Shown one piece after another: positions 48,795-60,700 of a stretch of DNA of 64,000 nt (positions within the stretch are counted from its first letter, which is position 1; every line of letters begins with the position of its first letter). Source of the DNA: an uncultured Schlesneria sp. (GTDB lineage Bacteria; Planctomycetota; Planctomycetia; Planctomycetales; Planctomycetaceae); contig CAIVEI010000171.1 in the NCBI GenBank assembly GCA_903904835.1, positions 1 through 64,000 of the forward strand, written 5' to 3'. Made by a program: the position numbers and the translations under genes. The notes under the pieces were generated by a model. That model searched no databases and was not told the origin of the DNA. It saw nothing but the letters and a program-made list of their open reading frames with translations.

Positions 48795-50302
48795 GTTTTG
48801 AAGTTGCGCTAATTGGATTTTGGAGAAAAAACTGCTCTTGCCAAAAAACGAGTCTTCACCCATGACCAGATCATTGGAATCTCACCGGTCACAGGGAAGA
48901 CTCGCGATGATTACTTTTACGGAATCGGCTCATTCACTCAAGTCGTTCCTTAGTAAAACGGGTTTGGGGATGCTGGCGAGAATGATGGTGTTGAGAATGG
49001 TTTTAGCTTTTATCTGTCGGCATGGCCGCATGTCGTGTTCTCAGGCAGCGTGCAGCATTGCTTACCAGTCGATTCATCGCGGACAACTGACTCGATTTCT
49101 GGCTCGTCCACGCTGGCGAAAGAACAACTTTAATGATCTCTTGCGGGAGGAATTGCTGCGAATGAAAGCGTCCTCACGAGGAACAGTTGTTTTTATCGTA
49201 GATGTCACAGTAGTCACGCAGTCAGGCCAGAAGACACAAAACACGTTCAACACAGGCAATCGTCAACGTCGGCCAAAAAAGGGGCGGCGGTACAACAAGA
49301 AAAAGATCGTCCAGAAAAATTGCCAAAGCTACACATTCGGCTTGTTGGTCACACCCTCAGGATATCGCATCCCGTATCAGATTCCGTACTACACAAAGGA
49401 GTACTGTCAGAAAAAGGGAATCAAACATCGCACCACTGCAGAGTCGGTGGCGGATTTGATCCGCATCCTACCGATTCCAAAAGAGGCGACAGTCGTTGTG
49501 CTGGGGGACACGGTCTACGATGCGGAAGTCGTTCAAAAGGCCTGCAAGGAACGAGGCTATACGTGGATTGTTCCGGCAAACTCGGAACGTGTTTATGAAG
49601 GAACGAAAGGCAATCGACCCAGGTTGCGTGCACGTCTAAAGGATTGGACAAGTCTGTCGCTGAAGACCATCAGGCTTCGCGCGTCCACGGGCAAGTATGC
49701 CGGTTACCGGCGGCTTTCCAAGTGGCGTGTTGGGCCGAAACAGAAACGACGCGTCTTCTACGCCTATCAGGAAAAGTCCGAAGTACGCAGCGTCGGTTGT
49801 GTACAGCTGATTTTTTCGACAATGAAACCCGACTTAAAAACAGCGACCCCCGACGATGTGAAAATCCTCATGACCAACAACACCAGCCTGAGCGTCGGCG
49901 ACGTGATTGAACTCTACTCACTTCGCTGGCAGATCGAGTTGTTTTTCAAAGAACTGAAATCGACGCTGGGATTCTCTCAGTACCGTTTTCAGTGTTTCGA
50001 AGCCGTGCATGCGTGGGCCGAGACAGCGATCACGGCGGTACTGTTTTTGGAACATCAACGAGCCAAACGTCTCCAAGATCGCCGACTAACTGCCGAAGAA
50101 AAGCAGTGGTGGACGTCGCAACGCCTGCACGGATTGTGTGCCACGTTCCGTCAGGAATGCAAAGGCAACGAGTTAAAATTCGTTTCAGATCGCCTAAAAA
50201 CCTCTGGAGGAATCGCAAAACTCAAACGACATATCGCCAACGCATTACCCAAGGAATATAGGGTTGCTGGATAATTTTATGAAAAATGCGCAACTTCAAA
50301 AC
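48795..50302 (+). mobile_element. IS4-type insertion sequence (about 1508 bp), TIR GTTTTGAAGTTGCGC, 6-bp target duplication GCGCAA
   Basis: TIRs 48795-48809 and 50288-50302 (perfect 15 bp); GCGCAA at 48789-48794 and 50303-50308. Confidence 0.92.
48862..50274 (+). CDS. IS4-family DDE transposase
   Basis: VVFIVDVTVVTQSG, VVVLGDTVYDAEVV, YSLRWQIELFFKELKSTLGFSQYRF (Y-R-E-K signature). Confidence 0.93.
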   Translation: MTRSLESHRSQGRLAMITFTESAHSLKSFLSKTGLGMLARMMVLRMVLAFICRHGRMSCSQAACSIAYQSIHRGQLTRFLARPRWRKNNFNDLLREELLRMKASSRGTVVFIVDVTVVTQSGQKTQNTFNTGNRQRRPKKGRRYNKKKIVQKNCQSYTFGLLVTPSGYRIPYQIPYYTKEYCQKKGIKHRTTAESVADLIRILPIPKEATVVVLGDTVYDAEVVQKACKERGYTWIVPANSERVYEGTKGNRPRLRARLKDWTSLSLKTIRLRASTGKYAGYRRLSKWRVGPKQKRRVFYAYQEKSEVRSVGCVQLIFSTMKPDLKTATPDDVKILMTNNTSLSVGDVIELYSLRWQIELFFKELKSTLGFSQYRFQCFEAVHAWAETAITAVLFLEHQRAKRLQDRRLTAEEKQWWTSQRLHGLCATFRQECKGNELKFVSDRLKTSGGIAKLKRHIANALPKEYRVAG

Positions 50303-50340
50303 GCGCAAGCGAGGGATCTTCACTTCGTTTTAACAGGAAT

Positions 50341-50366
50341 AAGATCCCTCGCTTGCGCGTCGGGCT
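50341..50366. repeat. Intact palindrome arm AAGATCCCTCGCTTGCGCGTCGGGCT
   Basis: Reverse complement of the reconstructed arm 48781-48794 + 50309-50320. Confidence 0.92.
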
Positions 50367-50383
50367 CACGTATCACGGTGTTT

Positions 50384-51376
50384 TCAGGCAGGGACGCTCT
50401 TCAGAATCCCTTCGACGACGGCGTCGGTCTGAATCCCCTCGGCCTGTCCTTCAAAGTTCAGGATGATTCGGTGCCGCAGAACGTTCAGGGCAATTGCCCG
50501 GATGTCGTCGCGGGCAACGTGGTAGCGACCGTCCAGGATCGCCAGGATCTTTGCGGCCAGGATCAGCGACTGTGCCCCTCGGGGGCTGCTGCCGTAACGA
50601 ACATATCGCTTCGTCACGTTGGGTGCTGTCGCATGGTCAGGGTGAGTCGCCAGGACAAGCGAGATTCCATACCGGCGAACGTCGTCGGCGATCGGAATCT
50701 GTCGAATGAGCTGACTCATCGCCAGGATGCGGTCTCCGGCAAGGACCGGTTGAGCACGAGGTGACTTGGCTTCGGTCGTTCGATCAAGAATCGTTTCCAG
50801 CTCGTTGAGTGTCGGAAACTTGACAATCAACTTGCTGAAGAAACGGTCGAGCTGCGCTTCGGGAAGGGGATAGGTCCCTTCCATTTCGAGCGGGTTCTGG
50901 GTTGCCAGGACGAAGAACGGTTCGGGCAATTTGTAAGTGTGCCCGGCGATCGTGACGGTGTGTTCCTGCATGGCCTCAAGCAAAGCAGACTGGGTTTTCG
51001 GAGTTGCTCGATTGATTTCGTCGGCAAGCAGCACGTTGGTGAAGATCGGCCCCTGTTGAAACTCGAACTTCTTTTGTTTGTCTGGTGTCTCCAGAACGAC
51101 GTTTGTCCCAAGCAAGTCGGCCGGCATCAGGTCGGGGGTAAACTGTACGCGGCTGAATTTCAGATGCAGAGCGTCGGCGAGCGTTCGCACGAGCATCGTC
51201 TTACCCAGACCGGGGACACCTTCCAGCAGAACGTGACCGCCACCGATCAGACAGATCAATGTCCCTCGAATAATATCGTCGTTACCAACTATCACTTTGC
51301 CGATTTCGTCGTGCAACGTTTTGAAGTCCGAACGAAACTGGTCACACAGTTGTTGAGTTTCAGCGGTCGTCGACAT
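50384..51376 (-). CDS. MoxR-family AAA+ ATPase
   Basis: GGGHVLLEGVPGLGKTMLVRTLA; LLADEINRATPKTQSALLEAMQE; FFVLATQNPLEMEGTYPLPEAQLDRF. Confidence 0.96.
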   Translation of the reverse strand: MSTTAETQQLCDQFRSDFKTLHDEIGKVIVGNDDIIRGTLICLIGGGHVLLEGVPGLGKTMLVRTLADALHLKFSRVQFTPDLMPADLLGTNVVLETPDKQKKFEFQQGPIFTNVLLADEINRATPKTQSALLEAMQEHTVTIAGHTYKLPEPFFVLATQNPLEMEGTYPLPEAQLDRFFSKLIVKFPTLNELETILDRTTEAKSPRAQPVLAGDRILAMSQLIRQIPIADDVRRYGISLVLATHPDHATAPNVTKRYVRYGSSPRGAQSLILAAKILAILDGRYHVARDDIRAIALNVLRHRIILNFEGQAEGIQTDAVVEGILKSVPA

Positions 51377-51717
51377 GAGGGCGGATTCCTTACTTAACCG
51401 ACAATTCAGCGGCACCCGAGTCGCTGAATTATGGGGTCGGCGGTTGTCCTATGAGTGATTCGGTTACCAGACACAATCGATGGACGAGGTTGTCCATACC
51501 ACGTTGAACCGTGCGACAGGAGGAGCCCCCTGATCGACGCGATGCAAAATTCTGTCGTTGATGGCTTCCCAACGCAAGCCGGGCAAGACAAAATGCCTGA
51601 GTATTTCTGACAGACATTTCCCGCTTCAATTGCCTTTTCTTCCGCGACGCTCGTCCGGCATCACGCCAGGTCGCCGAAAAAAGGTTGCCAAAAATTCACG
51701 ATCAGGAGGCTTTTGTG

Positions 51718-54700
51718 ATGAGTTCACTTCGCTTCGATTGGTTGATTCCGAGACGATCCCTAAAGAGACCTTCGACAAAGAGAAGATCAGACAAGGGAAG
51801 ATCCCTCGCTTGCGCGTCGGGCTATGGGGTGGGAGTCGGATTCCGTTGGCTGGCTCTGTGTTGCCTGGTGGGCGTGCTGTTGTCCTCGCCACTGAAGGGA
51901 CAGGAAGTCGATCCGGACGAAGCGAAGGAAAAATCGGTTGCCGACCGGTTTGTAACTGTGCTCGAAAAAAATCCGCGACGCGGAACGGCTCTCGACAAAG
52001 TTTATGGATTCCATGTCGAGCGGGGCTCGTTGGATGGCCTGGTCAAAACCTACCGCGACAAAACCCAAACCGCCAAAGGGGCTGAAGCGGGGACAGCATG
52101 GATGATCGTCGGGCTGCTGGAATCGCTGCGAGGACAAGATGCTGTTGCTGTTGATGCGTTCGCACAGGCCGAGCAACTTGTCAAAGACAACAATCTCGCG
52201 TCGTATTACCTGGGTCAGTCACTGGTCCTCATCGGCCAACCGGACAAGGCGGCAGAAGCACTCGAACGATCGATTCAGCGCAAGCCGGCGCAGGCCGATC
52301 TGCTCGATATTTTCCAGGCCCTTGGTCGTGTTTATCAGCGTGCCCAAAAAACCGACAAGGCGCTGGAAGTCTGGAATCGTTTAGAAAAACAGTTCCCCAA
52401 TGACGCACGGGTTCAGGAACAGATTGCAACAACGCTGCTCGAAGAGAACGAGTTTGCCGCTGCCTTGCCGCGATATCAGAGCCTGGCAAAGACCACAAAG
52501 GACAAGTATCGCCAGTCATTGTTCCAGATGGAAGCCGCCGAAATCAAAGTCCGGTTAGGTCAATCCGACGAAGCGATTGCCGAGTTTGAAAAGCTGCTCG
52601 GGCAACTCAATCCGGACAACTGGCTCTATCGCGAAGTCCGTCGCCGGATCGAGGCGGTCTATCTGCGGACCGATGATCAGTCTGGTCTGATCACTTACTA
52701 CGAAGCCTGGATCAAAAAGAACGCGGAAGATCTTGAGGCGGTTTCGCGATTGTCTCGACTCCTGGCCGGAATGGGTCGGGGCCCTGAGGCTCAGGCGTGG
52801 CTGGAAAAGGGGCTGAAACTTGCCCCCAAGAAAAAGGAATTGCGAAACGCCCTGATCGGCCAATTGATGTACGAACAAAAGTACCCCGAGGCGATCGCTC
52901 AGTATGAACAGCTCGACAAGCATGAACCGAACAACCCCGATACGCTGCGGGATTGGGGCCGAGTCATCCTGAAAGATACGGCACGTGACGAAGCGACTCG
53001 CAAGAAGGATGCTGCGGCGGTCTGGCGACGATTGACCACGGCGAAGCCGAAAGATCCGTTGATCGCTTCTCAAGTTGGCGAACTGTTTCGTCAGGCGGAA
53101 ATGACGGACGAGGCGCTGGAGCTCTATCAAAAGGCGATTGCGCTCGCCCCCGAGCAGGCTCAGTACCGCGAATATCTTGGCGAGTATTTTCATACGCTGA
53201 AGCGCAAAGACGAGGCACTGACGACCTGGCGAGCGATCGCCGAGGGCAAGCTGAAAACCGCACCCAATGTCGCTCGACTGGCGGAAGTTCTGGCCAGCTT
53301 TGGATACCTGGCCGAAGCGGTCGAGACGAACGCCGAAGCCTGCAAACTCGATCCGAAGGATTTTGCCCTGCAGGTCAAACAGGCCGATTTGCTGGCTCAG
53401 GCAGACCAGCACGATCAGGCGCTCACTCAATTGGCGATCGTGAAAAAGCTGGCGGCGAACGATGAAGAACGTGAAGCCTGGTTGATGCGGGACCTGCGCG
53501 AACTTCAAGCGGTGAACAAGCTGAAAGAACGAATTGCCGAACTCGAAAAAGATAAAGATTCGAAAGACGCCGATAACTGGTTTTGGCTGGGGCGGGCCTA
53601 CGAGGCGGAACGACAATTGAAAGAAGCGGCTCAGGCGGTCGCCAAGGCCAGTACGCTGGCTCCGCAATCCGTTCCGATCCTGATGGCCTCGGCACGGATT
53701 TACGAAGCGCAGAACAATCTCCTGGCTGCGGTCGACATCAATACCAAGCTCGCGGCTATCGATCGACGATACCGGACGGAGTATCTGAAACAGGTCGCAA
53801 CGCTGGAACAAAAACTGGGTCGACGCGACAAGGCGATTCAAGCAGGGCGGGACTTGATCGCGGCCGCTCCCGGCAACCCTGAAACGTATGAATTCTTCAG
53901 CCAGCTTTGTTTTCAGCTAGGCGAAGCGGAAGAGGGACTGAGCGCCTTAAGACGTTCGGTCCGCGTGAACCCGACGGAACCCAAAGGCCTGCTTTTGCTC
54001 GCCGCTGCACTGAGCGAACAGTTTCGTACCAGCGAAGCGATCGAACTCTACTGGCGAGCGTTCGATAAGGCCGCCAATCTCGAAGATCGGCTGGGAGTCG
54101 TTCCCATGTTAACCGAATTGTATCTACAGACAAACCAGTTTGATCGGCTGCTCGAACGGCTTGAACGTCAACGTCGTGAACCGAACCAGCAGCGTGAAAT
54201 GACGATCTGCCTCGCCCAGGCCTACCAGTCTGCCGGCGATGACGGTAACGCGCGTCAGGAACTGGAAAAGCTGCTGACTGAAGATACCCGCGATGTTCAG
54301 CTTCTGACTCAACTGGTCAAGCTGTGTGAATCGGATGGTGATCTGGATGCCGCAGTGAAGTTCCAGCAGCAACTGATGAAGTCGACGCCTGGAAAAGAAG
54401 CCACGACGCGATTGGCTCAACTGCTGATGAAGTTGGGTGAGAATGACGAAGCGACGGCGCTGATGAGCCGGATCACGATGGAAGAAAAGGATCCGGAAAC
54501 GGTGCTGAAATCGCTGGATTCGATGCTGAATCAAGAAAATTATGCGCAAGCAATGACCGTGGTGGAAAAGCTGACACGAGATCAGCCCAAGAACTGGGAA
54601 TTGATTTATCGAGAAGGGGTCGCACTGGCCAAATCGAAAGACAAAGCGGCCGAAGCCAAGTCGCGGTTTGAAGCGATCCTGGCCTTGAAGCTGAACGACG

Positions 54701-57700
54701 ATGAAATGACGCTTTCGGCCAAAAACCAGTTGAAGAAGGCTCAAGGACGTACGCGTTCTCCGGTCGCTCAGGCAATCGAGATGAACCCATTGCTGATGCG
54801 CGCTCAAAGCACCTGGCAGATTCGTCAGGCAGTCGGACTGGATAATCAAAACTACTACGGAGGAGGGCAACAGCCGTTCTGGACACCACACGATTACGGA
54901 ACGGCTCGGATGGCCTGTTTTGGCTGGTTGAACCTGCTGGCTCGAAATGAAGGGAAGGAAGACGAATTCCTGAAGGAGCATCGGGAACTTGGCGAAAAGG
55001 CTGAAGACCTGCGCGGCCTATGGGATTCCTATTACCTCGCTTCCCTGACGAACAACCAGAAAGAATCGTATGGGATTCTGAAAAAACTTTCGTTGCGACC
55101 TGACGCCGAAGTCATCACGAAAACAATGTACCTGGCATCACTGACGAGTCGTGGATTCGAACCGAACCAGGTCGACGAAGACGGTGACCCGATCGAAATG
55201 ACTGAGGAAGCGGCTGAAAAAGACGATGATGAGGAAGAAACACAACAGCGTATGCCCAAACTGGCAGCGCTTGATGCCGATGAAATGAAACACGTCATGG
55301 AATGCTACAACGCGATTGACGACAGCACTTCGATGATGAATTTTGGTCAGACATTTCTTCAAATCGTTGCCGCCGAATTAAAGCGAGCTGGTCGAAAAGA
55401 CGAAGCGGACAAAATGTTAAACGACAAAATCAGCGAGGCGAAAGAACCGCTTCAGATCGCCTCGTTACTTCCTAATGTTGTGCTGAAAAATGACTTTAAA
55501 ACGGCGATCACCCTGCTTGACCGTCTTGCGGAACTCAAGGATGACGGGGCAGCCAACCAGGCTCCGAATCCGTATGGAGGATTCAATTACGCCCAGTACG
55601 TTTCGTCGCCCGAGTACCAGTCACAAATTCTTGCCCAACTGATGGCCAAGCGGGCTCAGAAAAAGGCAACCGGAGATGTCCTTGAGTTATGGAACCGGTT
55701 TTTGATGACCGCAGTCGCACGCTACGAGAAGCAGAAAACAATGGCGGCCGCTTCGAAGAAACGGAATCAACAACAGTTCCAGTACCAGCAACGGGGCTAC
55801 GTTTATGTCTGGCGCGGTAACAGTCAGCAGCACGTGAATCTTAACTTCCCAACCGCGAACGAGATTTACGATCAATCAACGATTCAAATGCTGTATCAGG
55901 CATTCGCGATCTACAAAGAGGCGGATTCGTCCCGCGATCTGATTGACCACTTCCAGAAAAAGCTGAGTGATCCCAATACATCCGATACTCAGAAAATCTT
56001 CTGGCAGTTTGGACTGGGATACCTTCACTGGTGGATGGATGAAAAAGACGAGGCTCTGGCTGTCCTCGCGCCAGCCACCGATGCGCTCAATGACAACGTT
56101 GACATGAAGTTTGAACTGGCCAAGCTTTATGAACAACGGGGCGAACACGAACAAGCCCTGGCAATTGTCGACTCGCTGACGGCGACCGATCAGCAGGCGA
56201 TGCAGAAGCGCGAGATTACCGCGCTGCGGATGGCGGTCAACAGCGGCAACATCGATCGAGCACGTGCCGCAGCCGAACGATTGTTCGGGTTGCGATTGGA
56301 CTCCAATCTGCAGATCCAGCTCGCCCAACAGATGCATCAGTTGGGGATGCATGATCAGGCCGAGGCTGTCCTTTCTCGCGCGGGACGTCAGGCGGGAAAT
56401 AAGGCGGATATTCTATCGAACCTGATGCAGCAATACCAGTCTCAAGGAAAGAACGAAGTGGCGACGCAGATCGCCCATCAATTGCTGCGACGATCGAGCG
56501 GTGCTTCGACAACGATGAACGCCGTCGCACGGCGACGGAGTAACAACCAGAACGGAGATTCAGGACTACGACAGCAGGCCCTGACGGTACTCAAACGGTC
56601 GGGCAAACTTCCCGAGATGATCAAGAAGGTCGAAGGTCAATTGAAGTCCTCCCCCAAATCACAGCGTTTGACTGAAACGTTGATCGAGTACTACACGGCG
56701 AACGGCGAGACGAAGAAGGTCGAAGAGCTGACCGCGAAGATCGCCGAGACAAAACAGGATGATCCGCAGTTTCGGTTCAACCTCGGTCAACAGCTCATGA
56801 ATCAGGGAAAACACAAAGAAGCGGTAGAACATTTCAAAGTGGCGCTGAAGAAAGATCCGAAGCTGGCGCGGAGCAATTTCTATGAAATTATTAACTCGTT
56901 CCAGAATGCAGACAAACTGAATGAACTGGCCAGCGTCCTTGAGGACTTTGACTTCAAAATGTTTCGTCAGAATCCCTGGGAGCTGACGAATATGATCAGC
57001 AACCTATCGTATCAGGAAAAGTCGAAAACCCAGGCGATTGCGTTGTTTAAACGCGCCTGGAAAGAACTACCCGATCAGCGTCAGCAACTGTTATCCAGTT
57101 TGAACAATGACATCTTCTGGCAGATGCCAGAAATCTACGACTATGCCCGACAAGGGATCATTCCGACCGAAACGTCGATCCTGCAAAATGCGGGCTGGCC
57201 CGGATTCGGACAGATTCAAAGTTGGGGTGGCGAAGGGAAGATCACCACTTTGATGAACCGCTTCCTGACGATCGCAGCGACCAACAAGAAGTTTGATGAA
57301 TTGACGAAAGAGATCCAAGAGACACAGAAAAAAGTAAAGAAATGGGATGGGGGATCGGCATTGCTGGCTTTGATCGATTTGCGTCGCGGCAAAGTTGATG
57401 AAGCCAAAGTGGTCTTGGAAAAGTTGTTGCCAACCTTCAAGGGGATGCAACAGGGTCAATACACCCGGTGGGAGATCGCTCAAGAGCTGATGCCTCACGA
57501 TGCATGTATCGACCTGGCGATTCAGTATTTCGAAGCGGCGATCAAAGACCCGGACGCGATGACGCAAAACGGGTTTCAATATACGCCAGGAAAGCCGCTG
57601 GTGACCCTCTACAAACAACGGGGTCGCAAGAACGACGCTCGGCGAGTGATGCTCGAAGCGAGCAAGGTGAAGCAATCACGCTATCAAGGGAACGAAGATT

Positions 57701-60700
57701 ACGAAGCGTATCAGCGCATTAATAATTCGACATCACTCGGTAACGAGATGAAAGCGATGGGATTTCCCATCGATGCCCTGCGTGTCTATCAGGAACAACT
57801 GGCTCGTTCCGAAGACTTTGTCTCGGCGGCTCGGGTTTTCGGTGGCGGGACGAACGGAACTCAACAAATCGCCCGCATGAAAAAGCAGCTTGAAACGGGG
57901 TTCCAAACAGCGCTCAAGGAACTGAAGCCCGAACTTCTTCCGGAACTTCTGACCGGTGACGATCCGACCAAAGGGAGACCGTCAGTGGACCTGTTGCTGA
58001 TGCTGGAGTCACGTGATCTCGACAAGACAACGATGTCAAGCGCGCTCGCCAACCTTGTGGCCGGGATCGCTTCCAATCCGCAAATGATCGAGAAGACGAA
58101 GACAGCATTGAGCAACGTTCGAGCGACAAGCCCGGAGGATTTGGCCGTCTTGATCCTGGTGGCTCAAATGGCGGGAACGCTGAACGACACCGAGAATCAG
58201 TCTGCGGCCGTGAAGCAACTGGTCGAACTGGTCGACGAAAAGCCGCTTGAACCTCAACCTGAGAAGGGAGGTTTCACGACGAAACAGCGCGAGATTGCCA
58301 AGCAGCAGATGGCGCTTTGGCTTGTGGGCCGCGAATGTCTCAAGCATGACTCGCTTCGTGCATCGGGAATTAAACTGGGCGAACGAGCACTAGAAGCGGC
58401 TCGACGACAGACCGATCACGGATACGCTCTGGCAATCCTCAGAGAATGGGGTCAGATCGCCATTCAAGCCGGTGACAAGGAAGCGGCTGAACAACGCTGG
58501 ACCGAGATGCTGGAAGTTGTCATTCCGAAACCGGTTGAAAAAAAGAAGGAAGACGCAGCCAAGACGAGTTCGATTGGTAACCCATTGCATCGCGTACGCG
58601 ACGCGGGCAACGCCACAAGGGCTTTTGACCGTGTGCCACTGGCGGCAGCTTTGAGCCGCCAGTGTCTTCCAACAGCTCAGGGAGTTCAAAGAGCACTGGC
58701 GAGCGAAGACGCACGCCAGTGGCACACGAAGAACAATCCTGCGGTTTTACCGACGAAAACATCCTTCACGGCGTTGCCGACGGGACTTTCGCGGTGGGAG
58801 ATGATGCTTGCCCCGGCACTTGTGGGACAGGCAACCTTTTCGGTCCCCATTAGAGTGGGTGCGCCTCCTGCCGCCCCACCGTCGGGAACGAAAGGAAACG
58901 TGATTACGCTCGCCCAGTTTGAACAGGCAGCACAGATCGCGAAGCTGGCCGCCGAGAAAGGGCTTAACGATCTGTCGATCAAGGCGATGACGCTGGCACT
59001 TCAGGCGGGACCACCGATTGAGGCCATTCAAGCCATCGATCCCAATCAACCCTTTGCGACGACACGGAATCTCAATACTCAAAATGAACAGTCACAACTG
59101 ACTGTGAAGGTTGAAGAGCGACTGACAGCACTTGAGCGATTGTGGCGACAGAAGGGGTTTTCTGATGACGTCGTTTACAACCTGCTCAAGAGTGCTGTGC
59201 TGCCGGAACGACGTCCGCTGGAAGTCTTTCTGTATCCACGACCGCTGAACCAGAACCCGAATCAACCCCCGCAAAGTGTCGGTTCGCTGCTGGTCAAGGC
59301 AGCTTTAAAGACCAATAAAGTCGATGAAGTCAAACAACTGCTCGAACCAAAATTGAAGCAGCCGCTTGGCGAACTTTCCGCCCGGGTCTTGCTGGCTCAG
59401 CTTGCATTAGCGACGCGAGATCATGCACTGGCTACCGAACAGATTGAATTGCTGAGCAAGCGTTTGCAGCAGGATTCGCTACAGAATTCCAGCGAGCTTG
59501 CCTGTCACGTGGCGATCCCGGCATTAAGTCTTACCGAGTTGCCTCCAGCGGCGATGGTGTTGCTCGAACGGGCCGTCGATCATCTCACACAGAATGGTCA
59601 GCAAGGACGAGGTAATGTTCAGGAAGAACCGATCCGATCGTTTCGATTTGCCCTCGCACGTTTGCAATTCCAGAATAAAAATGTGGAAGGTGGAAAGAAA
59701 CATCTCGAAGAATATTTGAACTACCTCACACCGCTTTACGCACGCTACGGCGGCAATTACGGTCAGTACCGTCGTCGAATCGAGATGATGAAAATCGCCG
59801 CCGAATACGCGCGAGCCGGACTTCGAACGGATTCTCTGGAATGTCTCGGTCGATACGCCGACTTGCCGATCATTAACAACTATGGTCAAGAAGGACCCAG
59901 TCGAGCAGGGACCACAATCCTTTCGGGCCTGGCGACGATCCCGTCGGCGGAACGTTATGAACTGTTGAAGGCCTGGTCGCTCCCCACCGCCGAACGAAAA
60001 TCGATTCGCGTCATCGGGAACCTGGTTGCGGGCGACAGTGCTCCGACAAGTTTTGATGCCTTGCGCGGTGACGTTCCGCGAGGTCCCCGCGTGGCGGAGT
60101 TAGCCAGCACCGCTGGTTTACTTGTTGCTGCCGCAGCCGACGCCAAGAAACTGGACGAACTTCGCGATCAATTGATTCCGCATGCCGAACAGGATGTCGA
60201 ACACGCAAAGTTCTTGCTGCTGATGACTGAAATTGCCCGTGGTGACGGGGCAGGGCAGCTACCCGCGCTTCGTAAATACGTCGACGAGCGAAAGAAGGTC
60301 GCCGGTGGAGGGACTGGCGACGAGGATAGCGATGAGAACGTTAACAACCAGTCCCGGGCACAAATCAATGACTTGTTACTGGCACATGCTGCGATTGCCG
60401 ACAAGAACCTTCGTCCGGTCGGCAGGGAACTCGCCCTGCAATTTGTGAATCAAGCAGGACGCTTTCAAGACCAGTTGTTGATGACAATCGGGCGACGTGA
60501 ATATTACACGCCGACTGTCGGGCCGAAAGCGGCCGAACGGATGAATCATGAATCGTGGAATACGGACCTCAAACACTGGACCGCTGCGGGCGTCGTCAGC
60601 GCCCGGACCGAGGCTGCCGGAGCCTTGCCCATGTGGTGGATCGGACATGACGGCCAGATTGCACACCTTTGCGGCCCGGACGCGAGTCACCTGTACCTCA

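Noticed and set aside
52555-53841. 428-aa minus-strand ORF (and others such as 54124-54981 and 57091-57675)
   Set aside because: Antisense shadows of the giant + strand TPR ORF; Phe/Arg/Leu/Gln-rich composition typical of reverse-complement reading.
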